Shown one piece after another: positions 11,468 through 27,680 of a stretch of DNA of 64,000 bases (within the stretch, counting starts at the first letter, position 1; every line of letters starts with the position of its first letter). Source of the stretch: Marsupella aquatica (Eukaryota; Marchantiophyta); contig OZ316893.1 in assembly GCA_973895155.1 (NCBI GenBank), positions 8,556,001 to 8,620,000 of the forward strand, written 5' to 3'. The position numbers and the translations under genes are program-made. The notes under the pieces were generated by a model that was not told the origin of the DNA, did not search any database, and was given only the letters and a program-made list of their open reading frames with translations.

Positions 11468-14400
11468 ATGGACCACCAGAGAGATCTTGATGGAGGAATC
11501 CCGGGGGGATCCACCAGACCGATGACGAGCAACGCTTGGGATTCTTACGACACTGTATTTTTAAATGCTAAGGCAGGTGTGGGTTTCTCTACTTTACAAG
11601 CCCTTAGACAGACTTTGTGCGATGTATGTTTAAATTAGTGCAATTATTCAGAATTCCATCTGTCAGTACTGAACTTAGCTCCACAAATCGTATCCAAATT
11701 CATGTGCCTCTTTTGGAGTTGCGGATTGGGTGAGCAGGCATGGACAGTGTTGACAAGAAAAAGATTCAAAAAGTTGTGTACGATATGAGCAAGGGATCTA
11801 AGTACTTCAGCAATGAGCAAAGGAAGGAGGCGGAAGTGCTGCAACGTATTCAGCGCATGAATGCAAGGGCAGCAAGCCTCAGTCAAGCTGAGCTGGCTGA
11901 GCATGAGAAGGTACTCTGTTCACCAGACCCTCAATAATTGCAACCCTAGGTTGATTGACTGGACAATTTTTTAGCTGTCTTTTGTGAAATCAGTATGAAG
12001 CTTTGGTTCGGCCAAACTGGTCCACTGTAGAATTTGACTTTCTTAGAATCTTAGGTTTAACGTAGAAGTTCCGAATTTCAGGCCCAATTTTTGAAGTGAC
12101 ACCTAGTTGCAAATATTTTGGATGCAGGCGACTGACATGAAAATAGTGGAGCTGGAAGCTTCACGGGACTTGTCGCGCGTTTGGGTGCATGTGGACATGG
12201 ACGCCTTTTATGCTGCTGTGGAAACATTGGTGAATCCATCATTGGCAGGAATACCCATGGCTGTGGGAGGCATGTCAATGATTTGCACTGCAAACTATGA
12301 GGTCAAATTCCATACCATACCATTTGTTTGTTGCTCACGTTGTTTTGCGTTGGCAGTCGAAGGAAATCACCTGTCATGTGGAAATAGCTGCAGTCTACTG
12401 GGCATTGCTCACTGAGTTTATACCGTAAATTGTTGCCAGGCCCGGAAATTTGGTGTGAGAGCTGCCATGCCAGGGTTCATAGCTCGCAAGCTCTGCCCAA
12501 ATTTGATTTTTGTGCGCCCTGATTTTAAAAAGTATGCACACTACAGTGACCTCAGTCGACAAGGTTTGCAAATCCTCTTCTGTTGTTTCCTTTAAAGGAT
12601 CGATGGGTTGTGTGCTCTGATAGATCTCAAAATGCATGGGATGCAGACAACTCAGTTGTTTATCTTAAATGTGTGTAGGTTTATGTATGTATAAACCAGT
12701 CTTCAAGAATTTGTTGTTGCGGCTGTGAGATGCAGTGTTCAAGGCATACGATCCAGAGTTTGTTGCAAGAAGTATGGATGAAGCTTACTTAGACATTTCA
12801 AAATCATGCCAAGTTCGTAACTTGTCTGGAGCACAAGTAAGGATTACACTTTTTCGCCGTGGACGTATCTGAATGAGCTCTTGAGCACTTACTAGAAGTC
12901 TTGCAATGTGCGGATCGTATAGTCCAGCGTCTTATGCAATGTTGTTCATGAAATCCGTCGGGTCCATTTGACAGTGCTCCCTGTTCCTTACAAAATAGGT
13001 CTTGTTCTTGTTGAGTTGATTCATGTTTCTGTCCACAGGTTGCAGAAGAGCTGCGCAACAAGGTGTATTCAGCAACCGGGCTTACGTGCAGTGCTGGAGT
13101 CGGACCAAATCGGTTGCTTGCAAAGGTTTTCCTCGTTAGTACAACGAAAGCACCAGTAGATTTGCTATGGTTAATTTGATAAAATGAGGAACTGAGCCAG
13201 CTGATGTGCCCTCTGAATCATTAATGACAATCTCACTTCATATGGCTCTACCTCAGCAAACTTTTGCCTCGGTCAGCCAGAGTTCTCATTTTGGAGAAAA
13301 ACAATTATGTTGAGCATCTGAAAGGACGTATTTGATGCTAAGTATTGAACTGTAGGTATGCTCTGATATAAACAAGCCAAATGGACAATCTGTGTTGGGG
13401 AATGACAGAGAAGCAGTAATGGCTTTTATTTCGTCACTGCCTATACGTAAGGTGAGGCCCATCACAGAAAGGTCCAGTTTGCGAAGTTCCTTGTGCTCTC
13501 TGGGTAAATCAAAGAAAATTTGCCATTCTCGTTCGGAAAGCAATGCTTGGTGTGGGATTCGCTTAGAATTTAGTTTTGCCAACAAACATTTACTACGTGG
13601 TGTGGTTTGTAGGTTAATGGCATTGGCAAAGTAACGGAGAGATTACTGAAGGAAGTACTGGGGATCAGCACTTGTGCTGACTTGCTAAAGAAACGGTCGT
13701 ATATATCTGCATTATTTTCTGAAATATCCACAGGTTCTACTCTTAGATCTTTGCAAAAGTGTTTTCCTAGAATATATAGATAGTCTATAATTGCAAACAA
13801 ATGCGTTCTTGCTTGTTTGTCTTAATACGTAGAGGGAGGGTTCAGTCTACATGTCTTCAAAGTTTTAAGTGCTGGCTTTACTTTTAATCCATACATTGAA
13901 GTAGTCAAGCGATGACTTGTGCAAATCCATACCTTGTAGCAACCCTACAATTGTTAAGTTTTTCCGGAAGAACGATATTCAGACTATTTTGTTTCTCCAG
14001 ATTTCTTCCTGGCTGTTGGGCTTGGGATAGGTGGATCTGAAACACCTCAGAAAGAACCACGAAAAAGTTTGAGCAATGAGAGGACATTTGCCGCAATTAC
14101 CGAGAAACGTCAACTATTTCAAAAATTGGGTAAGCATCACTAATCAGGAGATCACGATGAAGAAATCAGGCTGACATGTTTTTTAAGTGGATGTCATTTA
14201 TATAAATGACTCTTTCAATTGTAGTGTTATTGTGTGTGGATGGTGGCTATGCCCAGTCTTCTCTACTCGAACACTCATAAATTTGTCGGCTGTCCCATTG
14301 CAGAGGAGTTAGTAGAACTCTTGGCAGATGATATGCAGAAGGAAGACTTACACGGGCGGACACTGACATTAAAGCTGAAGGAGACTGGATTTGAGGTGTG

Positions 14401-16263
14401 AAAGTGCCTTCATTTGCCTTGCTGTTATCCTTGTGCTTTTGTTCTAAAACCATAGCGCAGATGTTACTTTTCGATGTTCTCTAGTTCCATCATCCCTCCT
14501 TAGTGCCTGGAAAAGTACTTAAGATCAGTGTCCGGTTCTCGAAACTTTTTAGGAGTTCCCCTACCTAATCAGCGTTGACAGATTCATGTTACGTATATTT
14601 CAGGTGAGATCAAGAGCAATTACTTTGCCCTCCTTCATATCGACAAAGTCAGAGATTTGGGAGCACGCTTCTAAATTACTGAAAGGGGAACTCCCTCTTT
14701 CCTTGAGGCTAATGGGTAGGTGATTTGATCGTCGTGAGATACTAGGCATCAAGGTGCAAAATGACAAGCACTTTTACTTTGCATGCTGAATAATCACCAA
14801 CTTTGAATTGACGAGTAGGCGCTTGACGTAACTGTTATATTGGGTTCTCTGAAACAGGTTTGAGAATCTCAAATTTCAAAGATGAAAATTCAAATCCTAC
14901 TCAGAGGACTCTCACAAGCTTCATCACTCGACCTGGTCCTGCTAAACTGGACCACGCTACACCGGCGTCAAATGCCTTACAGATTGTTCCTCTCAGTTCG
15001 TCAAGCATTGCTCATGATATGCCTCTCGAAGCTTCTATGGAAGAAAAAGAACACTATCTTGGAGGCGGCTCTCATGAGAAAAGTGCACAAGACTTTGGTC
15101 ACGACAAAAGGGGACCACGTGGCAGTGAAATGCTTCAGACAGTGATACCGAATAGAAGTCCACTGAAAGATGTTTCCAAGAGTCAGCAGACATTACGTAA
15201 TCCCGTTTTACCAGATACTCCTCCAAATATGAAAACAAATGCCATAGTTAAGTCTCCTGGTTCTGTTCAGGCCAAACTAGAGGAAGTCATAGCCCGGAGA
15301 CAACGAGAAAACTTCAAAGAGGTGAATCCACCAACAATTGGTCTCGAAGGGATAAATTCTCAAGTTGGGACGGCATCAAGTTTGGGGATGGATATGAATT
15401 CGGAGGAGGTCCAACTAAGAAGTAGATCAGATGGACAGCCAAGTGGTGAACTAAGTGTTCGTCAAGTCTCCCGCAGGGCTATGACGAGAAAAGAGACTGT
15501 TCAAGAAGTCGTGGATTCCTCGTCAGGCGAAGCAGATATGCATGTTCCACGTGGTCATTTCAGCCAACTTATCTTGGGAGGTTTCGATGAGGAAGCTGGG
15601 CAACCGAGGGACCTCATAACCAGTGTTGAGACAGTTGAGCCGAGTTGGGAGGCATTGCAGTCTGGATATGATTTAGTTCATGAGCAAGTCTGGAAGGACA
15701 ACCGATGTGCTCTCTGTGGCGTTGAAGTAAACGATTGTTTGCCCAGTGCTCGGCAAGAACACGAAGACTTTCATTTTGCCATGTGGTTACAGCAGCAAGA
15801 TGAAGAAAGTGGTGGGTTGCAGAGGTCAACAACAACCACAACACAGCCGACTCAGAGGGCACCAACGTAAGAGTTTTCCCATTTTGGGTTCTTTCATTCT
15901 ATGCCTTGGACTGGGTGAAGGAAAGGGTGATATTGTGGTTTTTAGAGCTTCTGTCTGGAAAGAGATGCCCTTACCTTAAAGCTTATCATACCCTCTTTCG
16001 ACTCTGCATTTTGCACTTGCAGCTTCATTGACCTTTTGTCCTCATTCTGAACGGATTTTCCTTTTGCCTTGAATAAGGTTTTGCTCATCAATGGAGTATT
16101 CGGTTCCAGTATTCAGTACTAAATGTCTTATATCGTTGTCCTGTACAGAATTGTTGTAGAAAAGGAGTCCAAAAAGAGGAAAGCATCTGGAGGAAAATTC
16201 AATTCCTCTCACAAAAGGGGCTCTAGTCGTCCTATTGAAGCCTTTTTCAGCAAAGCCAAGTAA
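11468..16263 (+). CDS. POLK: DNA polymerase kappa (Y-family translesion polymerase)
   Basis: Thirteen exons joined in phase give 813 residues: 11468-11576, 11738-11910, 12128-12301, 12440-12563, 12736-12836, 13039-13125, 13356-13451, 13613-13733, 14001-14129, 14304-14395, 14604-14715, 14858-15866, 16149-16263. All introns are GT-AG. The kappa-specific N-terminal clasp (NAKAG, DKKKIQKVVYDMSKGS) precedes the palm. Catalytic carboxylates lie in VDMDAFYAAVE (D117) and RSMDEAYLDI (D208, E209). Fingers, thumb and little finger follow to about residue 450. The long exon 12 tail carries a C2H2 ubiquitin-binding finger, C723-x2-C726-x14-H741-x3-H745, followed by FAMWLQ as in UBZ3. The last exon ends in PIEAFFSKAK, a PCNA-box-like motif. 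Kappa enzymes extend primers past bulky minor-groove lesions in the nucleus. The start is chosen because exon 1 contains the conserved WDSYDTVFLNAKAG stretch. The gene runs convergently with the calcium ATPase. Confidence 0.95.
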
Positions 16264-18266
16264 CCTGTACTTCTTAAAGCACGTGCTAGACTCAGAGAAT
16301 CAAGATCGATGTATTGATTTATCGTTGTATATAAAGAATGCAGTGACATTAGGTGGAGCGGAGGGAGCGAGTCTGTGTTGAACATGTAATTTGTACAGTC
16401 TTCAAAGCAAAAGATGGCTGGTTTCGGTGGACTCCAGTAACATAAAGTTTAATCACACTTGCGTATGCTCCGTATATTGTGAGAACGCTTGATTCTTTGG
16501 AAAGAGTGGGAAATCTCGTGCCACGAAATGAGCTTCGGGGCTTCTCGTCCTTCAAGTGCGTCATTAGTGGCTTCTCAATAAATACTGTCTTATCCACTGA
16601 TATGTTAGTCCTTATCTGGGAAGAAATAATTACCTCAACAAGATTCAACGATTCTCAGAATCTGACGCATTTGGGCAAAGCTCAGAGGCAGCAAACGCGA
16701 TTTCATTTATATGTACTCAGTTAATGTGAACAAGTTCAAATCTCGCAGGGATGAAAAGTTCTCGAGTTTAGTTCTAGCTTGGTTGTTACGCATAGACGAG
16801 GCTTTTTTATACTTGTATTTACCTTACTGCAGTACCTTTCCAACTCGATGCAATGCAGTGAACACTATCTCAAAGAAACGATTGGGTGGATGGAACTTGG
16901 AGGAGATTGGACTAAAACTGAAAAAGAGGTAAAGACGGTAAGCGCAGACAACTAAGCGAAATTTACATTCGGTCTGTTAGTGTTGTTTACAGGAGGATGC
17001 CATTTGTTCTGTGCTATCTTGTCAAAGGTGCATGGATGCAAACTGGCTTAGAAACATCAAATTGTGGGTTTCATTTAGATAAGATCCCCTCTCCCCAATG
17101 ACTGCGTTACTTTGTCTCGTCTTGAATCTGGCATTTGTGCCTTCTGTCTTGTAGTGCACTGCAATGAGAACTCGTCTCAAAGGTCGGCATTAAACTGTCT
17201 CAATTCTCAGGAGAGGTGATTCCAGGTTGACCTCTAATACTTCTTGGATTGTTGAGCGTGTAGGGGTGGAAAGCATTCATCGTCAAGCTGTAACTACGTT
17301 TGCCGCACAATAGACGAAGTAGGCAAACAAATTTTCAGTTCAGCCATGGCAAAATCAGGAGAACACGTGCAAAGCAGTCACTTGTTTCTTGGGGCTTTGT
17401 CTTTGGTACTGAGGGTAGACATCCGTACTAAGCATTTGATCTCTTCACCCACTGTGCATCGGTCACTAACGACTTGTGGCCAATTTACATTGAGTGAAGC
17501 GTCGATATCGGCTTGCTTGTCCTGCAATTCTAACACCCACCCAGGCCAACCTTGTTTGCAGAAAGTTGTACTTTCAGTAAAGCCAAGCAATCTGCACTCG
17601 ACAATAATAGTAGCAATCCGTGCAAATCCTGCTGTTATCAATCTGTTTATAACTGACAAATTCATCACAAAGAATGTGTCCCTCCTACTTGCGAGTCTGA
17701 CAGGCCTTGCGATCCATCTTACTTATTTGACCCCCTAGTGTGCCAACCACAACACGTTCTTTGCAAGGTAACTTGGTATTAGAAAAGAAGGATGACAGAG
17801 CCAATCCGGCCCATTTGAATAGCATAATGTAAACAGGACTCAGAAATAGTGAAAGAATACTTTCACATGTCCTTTGCAGAGAAAGTTAAATGGATTTTAA
17901 TAGGGATTCGAATTCCTATTCAGGACTCTGCCCAATTTATGTCATCACCATTCCTCTACCCAAGATTAAAGTTGAAAGTTGTATGGGACTTTGAGTGTCA
18001 GCACCGAAATTTTGCCTGAGGGCAACCACTATTGACACTAGACTATGGGTGCAAGAACCTACCCCGACCCCCTGTAGAATCTTGGTTTGACAAATAATGA
18101 CGAACTAATACATGGGCCACATCAGCTCTAAGATCAGTAGCTTCCCCTTAGAATACACGTTTGTGTAGACTGTGGAGGACTGGTGTGTACATTGCTTTAG
18201 ACTCATGCCACTGATAAAAATGTTATGGGCTTGCCTACCGATTCTAATTGTGGACTACTACCGCTA
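16264..18266. other. convergent intergenic region / 3' UTRs
   Basis: This 2-kb stretch separates the stop codons of polymerase kappa (+) and the calcium ATPase (-) and should hold both 3' UTRs. A plus-strand frame of 130 codons (17346-17738) and an overlapping antisense frame of 96 codons (17668-17378) show no domain I recognise. I do not call either as a gene. Confidence 0.5.
16577..16582 (+). terminator. possible polyadenylation signal of polymerase kappa
   Basis: AATAAA occurs about 314 bases after the stop codon. Plant polyadenylation signals are loose, so this is a candidate only. Confidence 0.3.
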
Positions 18267-22848
<4,582 letters not shown>

Positions 22849-24600
22849 CTTGGCACCCTTGCTAGGTTGCCTTGGATTCGGGACTCTCGAGACCGTTTCC
22901 CTGGAAGCCGCTCTGTAAAGAAGGCAGAGATATGAGCCCTATCGATGGGGCTCGTCCAGTCTGCGAGAGAAACAATCTCGGACCTTATGACAGTATTGGC
23001 CAGGCTGGTTCTGTTCCAGGGCAACCAGAACCGCAATGATTTAGTTATTGACCTGCCAGATCCCACAGGGTAAGTGGGCGACAGAACAGATCCAAACTTC
23101 CTCAAGTTCAGACTGAGATCACGGACAATATCAGATACAAGCTCCTTGAGGACATAATATGGCACGCCACCTGAACCGCAGCACACTAAGGCCTTCTGAT
23201 GGACAACCTTGAGACCCCTTTGAACAAATTACGGACAGACAGAGCACGCTGAGTTTTCATCTCGACTGCCATCTATCGCTCTAGTGGCTTCCATCGTGCG
23301 CCTGTAGCGTTTACTGGCTACACCAGCCAAGGAGGCGGGCAGATTAGATCAATGCTAAGTGGATCTGTTCCTGCGATAAAAGAGCACCCTAGTTTCTTGC
23401 TTCATCTCAGAATCAATCCTTCTCGTCTTTCTTCTTAATTCCAGACACCTTCGTGACGTGTATTCTCTTCCTACTAATCCCCAGCCTCCTTCGTGAGTTG
23501 CACACTTCTCTATCTTCCGAAGGAAACTAGTACCACAACTCAGCCGCCCCCTTCGTCCGAGCTCTTGATAGCACTCAATCGGCGTCTTCCGCTTTACTGC
23601 TAACTAAACAAATATCAGCAGGCGTCGCCACTAACATACAACGGTGAGAAAGTAGGATCCAATGACTCTCCAGTGGCCTCGCACGCACTTCTAAGTCACC
23701 GTCAAACACAACGAGACGGCAGCCAGGCCACGGAGATGAATACGCAAATGAGAACCTCAGAACAGGGGAGAGTAAGGAAAGCCTACAAGACCTTCCCCAA
23801 AAAAGGAAGCACGGCAGGAAGCACGGCCGGACGACGCCTGAAACCGAAGAAAAGATTAATTAAATTGAAAATTCACCAAGCTCGGCGGCTGCAGCAGTTG
23901 CAGCTATTATCGTTGTACTTCAAAGTAGGTAAGCATTGTATGATCGCGTCTATCGCGACAATCTTCTTAAGCTGCAGTAACTCCTAAGCTATGACCAGGC
24001 GAGAAGCAAGCGATTAAGGCTGGACCCTCTCTACCACGACACCACCAGCTCCTAATCGCCGAGAGGGATGTCCAATTAAATGAGACAAAACCCTACTGAG
24101 AGTTGTTTTCAACAAGCTAGCAGGCAGGCTGAGGCACAGCGCATCAGCAGGAAGAGACGAGAACACGAAGGACAAAAAAGAAGTCGGGGACAGGAAACAA
24201 GGGAGACACCCAATTATGTAGCACCACGAGAATGGGAAACTTGAATGCAACTAACCCTTAAAAACTCCACGACCACAACAACGACCTTCCGAAACCCGCA
24301 GGAACTGATGCAGTTGCGTCGACCACAGACAACCACAGGATGCGCAACTGAGCCACAACAGCGTGGTCCAGGGCTCCACGCAGCAGCTGGAGCCTGGAGG
24401 ATGTCGTGTGATCGACGAGACCAGATGAAGCGTGCAGGGGAGTCCGGGACGGGAGGAAGGAGAGAGGAAACGAGAACTAATTTCTCCAGAAACAGTCTTC
24501 AGAGTAGAAACAGAACAACGACGAGAGCATCTGATGAGGGATCAAAGACCAGAGCAAGAAGCGAGAAGTGCTGTCGATTGACCGGCGACTCGTGACGATG
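22849..24600 (-). other. probable 5' leader / promoter region of the calcium ATPase
   Basis: Pyrimidine-rich (on the plus strand), moderately GC-rich DNA with no recognised protein. An acceptor-like sequence on the minus strand near 22915 suggests a leader intron. Frames of 104 (23673-23987, +), 116 (24245-24595, +) and 131 (23186-22791, -) codons lack recognisable domains. I cannot locate the transcription start. Confidence 0.4.
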
Positions 24601-24879
24601 TCGGCGCTCGAAGCCGGATCAATCGAACAAGCGGACCTGCAGCGAGATTTCGAGCCGACACCAGCAATTCGTCACACATGCGACTGTTTGTCTCAAATCA
24701 CGAATGAGCTTAAAAGCGAGCAGAGCAGTTCCCTCTCGTCACCAGACTCGCACGAAAGCTCTTCGCAATGGCGGGCGCTCAATAGGTACACCTACTGTTA
24801 TAGACAGGTAAACTGCAGTACCTAACTCGGCCTCCGCCCGTCCGCCGCTTCTAGACTATTCTGGAGGGCTACTGGATAG

Positions 24880-25808
24880 AGGGCCGTCGACCCATGCCAC
24901 GCCGCAAACAGGTGAACTAGGTCTTCATATAAATAAACACGGGTATAGTTCTGTTTGGTGCTAACACGGACAAGCCATATCCGATCTGGACACGGGAGGG
25001 CGAGGAGTTCCTCACGTGCTTCACGACCAGGGACACGATGCCACGCCGCAAACAGGCACCAGATGGGCCTTCCCAGTGTGCAAATCAGATACGTTTGCAG
25101 AGAAGATCCAGCCAGTGAAGAGAGGACAAGTGGGACAGGGAGCTTGTCCCTGGTTCTTGAATTAAGGATGTCCCCCAACTCGAGGTGGCCACAGAGAGGC
25201 CGCTCGGCAGAGGCGGGTCAGGTCAGGGACTTGTCGCTGGACTTGACTCTTGACCTACAGTTAGGGTCTGAGGCCAGGAGGGGGCATGGACCTGGGTACT
25301 ACAGGGCACAGGGTACACTGGTACTGGACAAGACGGGAGTCAGGAGGGGACACCCATGCTTTGCAACTTTGCAAGGGTTGCCGAGACCTATTTTGCCACT
25401 TTGGACGGCTCTGGGGCATTGGCCCGTACTGCCTAGGAAGGAGTACACTTCTAAAAATACGGGACTCACTTCTAATTCGCCGGACAGAAACAGAGTGTGC
25501 CAGGATTCGATGCATCCGTGGATCGCGAATATTTGTGCCTTCAAATCAGCACTTTACTTGGCAATAAAGTGTCAAAATGGGGGGCCCCAACGAACCAACA
25601 AAACACGGATCCACCAACACGCATCGAGCATCACCCACGCCCAACCATAGGTGAACGGCTGAACGCAAGCGGGGGCTACCTGAGGCTGCCACGAAACGCA
25701 GGTGCCCCCACTAGGAGTGGTGTGAATATTAGGGAGTCCCAAACCTCTCTTTTCCTACTCCGGCACCAGTCAGCAACACATTCCTGGATAAAAAGTGGCG
25801 GACACTAA
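24880..25808. other. GC-rich block with direct repeats and a long open frame
   Basis: ATGCCACGCCGCAAACAGG occurs perfectly at 24894-24912 and 25038-25056. A TATAAATAA-like box lies near 24930. A 231-codon plus-strand frame (24955-25650) and several overlapping frames on both strands reflect low stop density in GC-rich DNA. The encoded arginine/serine-rich sequence matches no family I know. A degenerate LTR or other transposon fragment is the likeliest explanation. Confidence 0.35.
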
Positions 25809-27419
25809 AATGCATGTCCGCACAAATGACCAAAAGTGGTAGTTTTGAACATCATTTTTCGCCGAAACTTCAGGGTTTGAGACGCCCTCCTACTAGACTC
25901 CCATTGCGGAAACATTCCATGGAACCAGGAACGGAAGTCAGGGCTGCTCACATGCAAATTGGCTCTTATCCTTAACTCTTCCAATTTGTGTCCTTTGGTT
26001 TTGTTTTTCCTCTGCATCTCCACTTATCCATATTGTGTCCAAAGTTGTCTCTAGATTGGTCATTTCTATCATTCCAAATGCTTGCTCTGCTGGGACAGCT
26101 AGAACTGCAAGATTCACTATCATCCTTTGACAATCAACTTACAAAGTCCCTTTTTCTACCCATTCTTTGTTACTCTTGGCCAATAGACACTTGTTCCATA
26201 GATTGCTGGCAAGCATCCTCTCTACTCAGTTTCGACCAATACATCTCAAAGAATCGCTACTCCCTCGTCCCAACCAATTGAGTAATATTCAGGATGCTCC
26301 CACACGGCTAGCACTAATTCACCAACCTGCATTGAGAAAGTATGCATCTGCATCCCTGCCCCAATTGGCCTACAGATGTGGGAGCTGAGGGCGGGGGAGA
26401 TGGAGTAGTCTCCATTCTACCATTTCTTGACCAAATTATCTTGTTGACCCCAACTTCAGTGGATGACAAATATTGTGGGAGATGACAAGAGATAGATGCA
26501 CTTACATTGTATATATAATCGTTTAGTTGAAGGTGATGGTGCATCAGAATGTATTCTAAGACACATGCAACAAAAGCCTAAAGGCGACAAAGAAAACAAA
26601 TCAAAGGGCCACAAGGAAAATGGGCCAAAATGTCGCAGCAGCACAGCCTGCCACACCAAAACCCCAGGAACTCAACACTATTGTAGGTCTTTGGCCAGGA
26701 GTGGGTCTTAGTTAGCCACCTAAACATGGCCAATTGAAAGGTGAATCTCAAAGCACTTGAGAATACCACAAGGGTGAGTAATGGCTTTTTCTAAGTTTAT
26801 TAGGGTGTTTCTGTTTCTTCTCTTTACTCTGTACTCTGAAAGTGGTGAGAGCATGCAGTACTACAACTTCTATAATTTCTATGACTAGGATTAGCCCACA
26901 AGCGGTCTTTTCATGCAGGTCAGCATGGCAGCTGTGGATTTGAAGTCCATTCAAGCAGAAAAATAATTATAATTCAGTATACCCCATTCCCAACGTAGCA
27001 GGGGACAATGTGGTCAGGGGACAATGTGGTCCTCCAGTTACCCTAGTAATCAGCACAGTAAGCTCAACTTGACTCGTGGTTGTCTCAACTTGTGTCATCA
27101 CCCAATGAAAGATGAGCTTCAAGGGAAGTGAGTAGCATTGGCCTGGTAAGTCCCCTGTCTTCTTTCCATCCACGCAAGTGAATAGGGCATGTAAAAAACA
27201 GAGCCATAAGTGATCACGACCACAGACATAGAATGGTTTAATTTATGTCCAGGACAAAACCTAATGAGCTACATATATCCCTGCCCCGTAAGGTCAGACA
27301 TCCAAAAAGTTACAGCCATAAGACCTTTGACATTCTCTAATAGCAATTCCCTATCAGAAAAATGAGCCCTGGGTTTCTATTATGTGAGCAAATGGCCGTA
27401 TCAAATTTCACTAAGAAAG
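25809..27419. other. intergenic, no gene recognised
   Basis: AT-rich DNA with short frames only. A 16-bp tandem duplication (AGGGGACAATGTGGTC) is visible near 27000-27032. Confidence 0.5.
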
Positions 27420-27600
27420 AGCGGCCAATGCTTTGTGAAGATTACATACTTGACTTGCACCATTGTGACTTGGATAAACACAATCTGTGAAAATGCATTT
27501 ACTGGCCTTACAACTAATTTCTGGAAAGTAGAACAGCCAATGGCTTTGTGAAGATTAAATACCTCACTTGCACCATGGTGACTTAGATAGTCCCAATCTG
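27420..27600 (+). repeat. 113-bp tandem duplication, diverged
   Basis: CTTTGTGAAGATTA begins at 27431 and 27544. The following CTTGCACCAT(T/G)GTGACTT and CAATCTG segments align in both copies with several substitutions. Confidence 0.8.
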
Positions 27601-27680
27601 AGCAGATACCTTTAATTAACAACATAGATTTAAACAGGTTATGTAACTCAAATGTTCACACAGATGTCTTGATTTGATGG

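Noticed and set aside
17346-17738. 130-residue plus-strand gene between polymerase kappa and the calcium ATPase
   Set aside because: It lies where both 3' UTRs are expected, is overlapped by an antisense frame of similar length, and shows no domain.
17890-17940. tRNA gene suggested by a GGGATTCGAATTCCTA-like T-arm
   Set aside because: No matching A box, acceptor stem or anticodon arm could be paired upstream.
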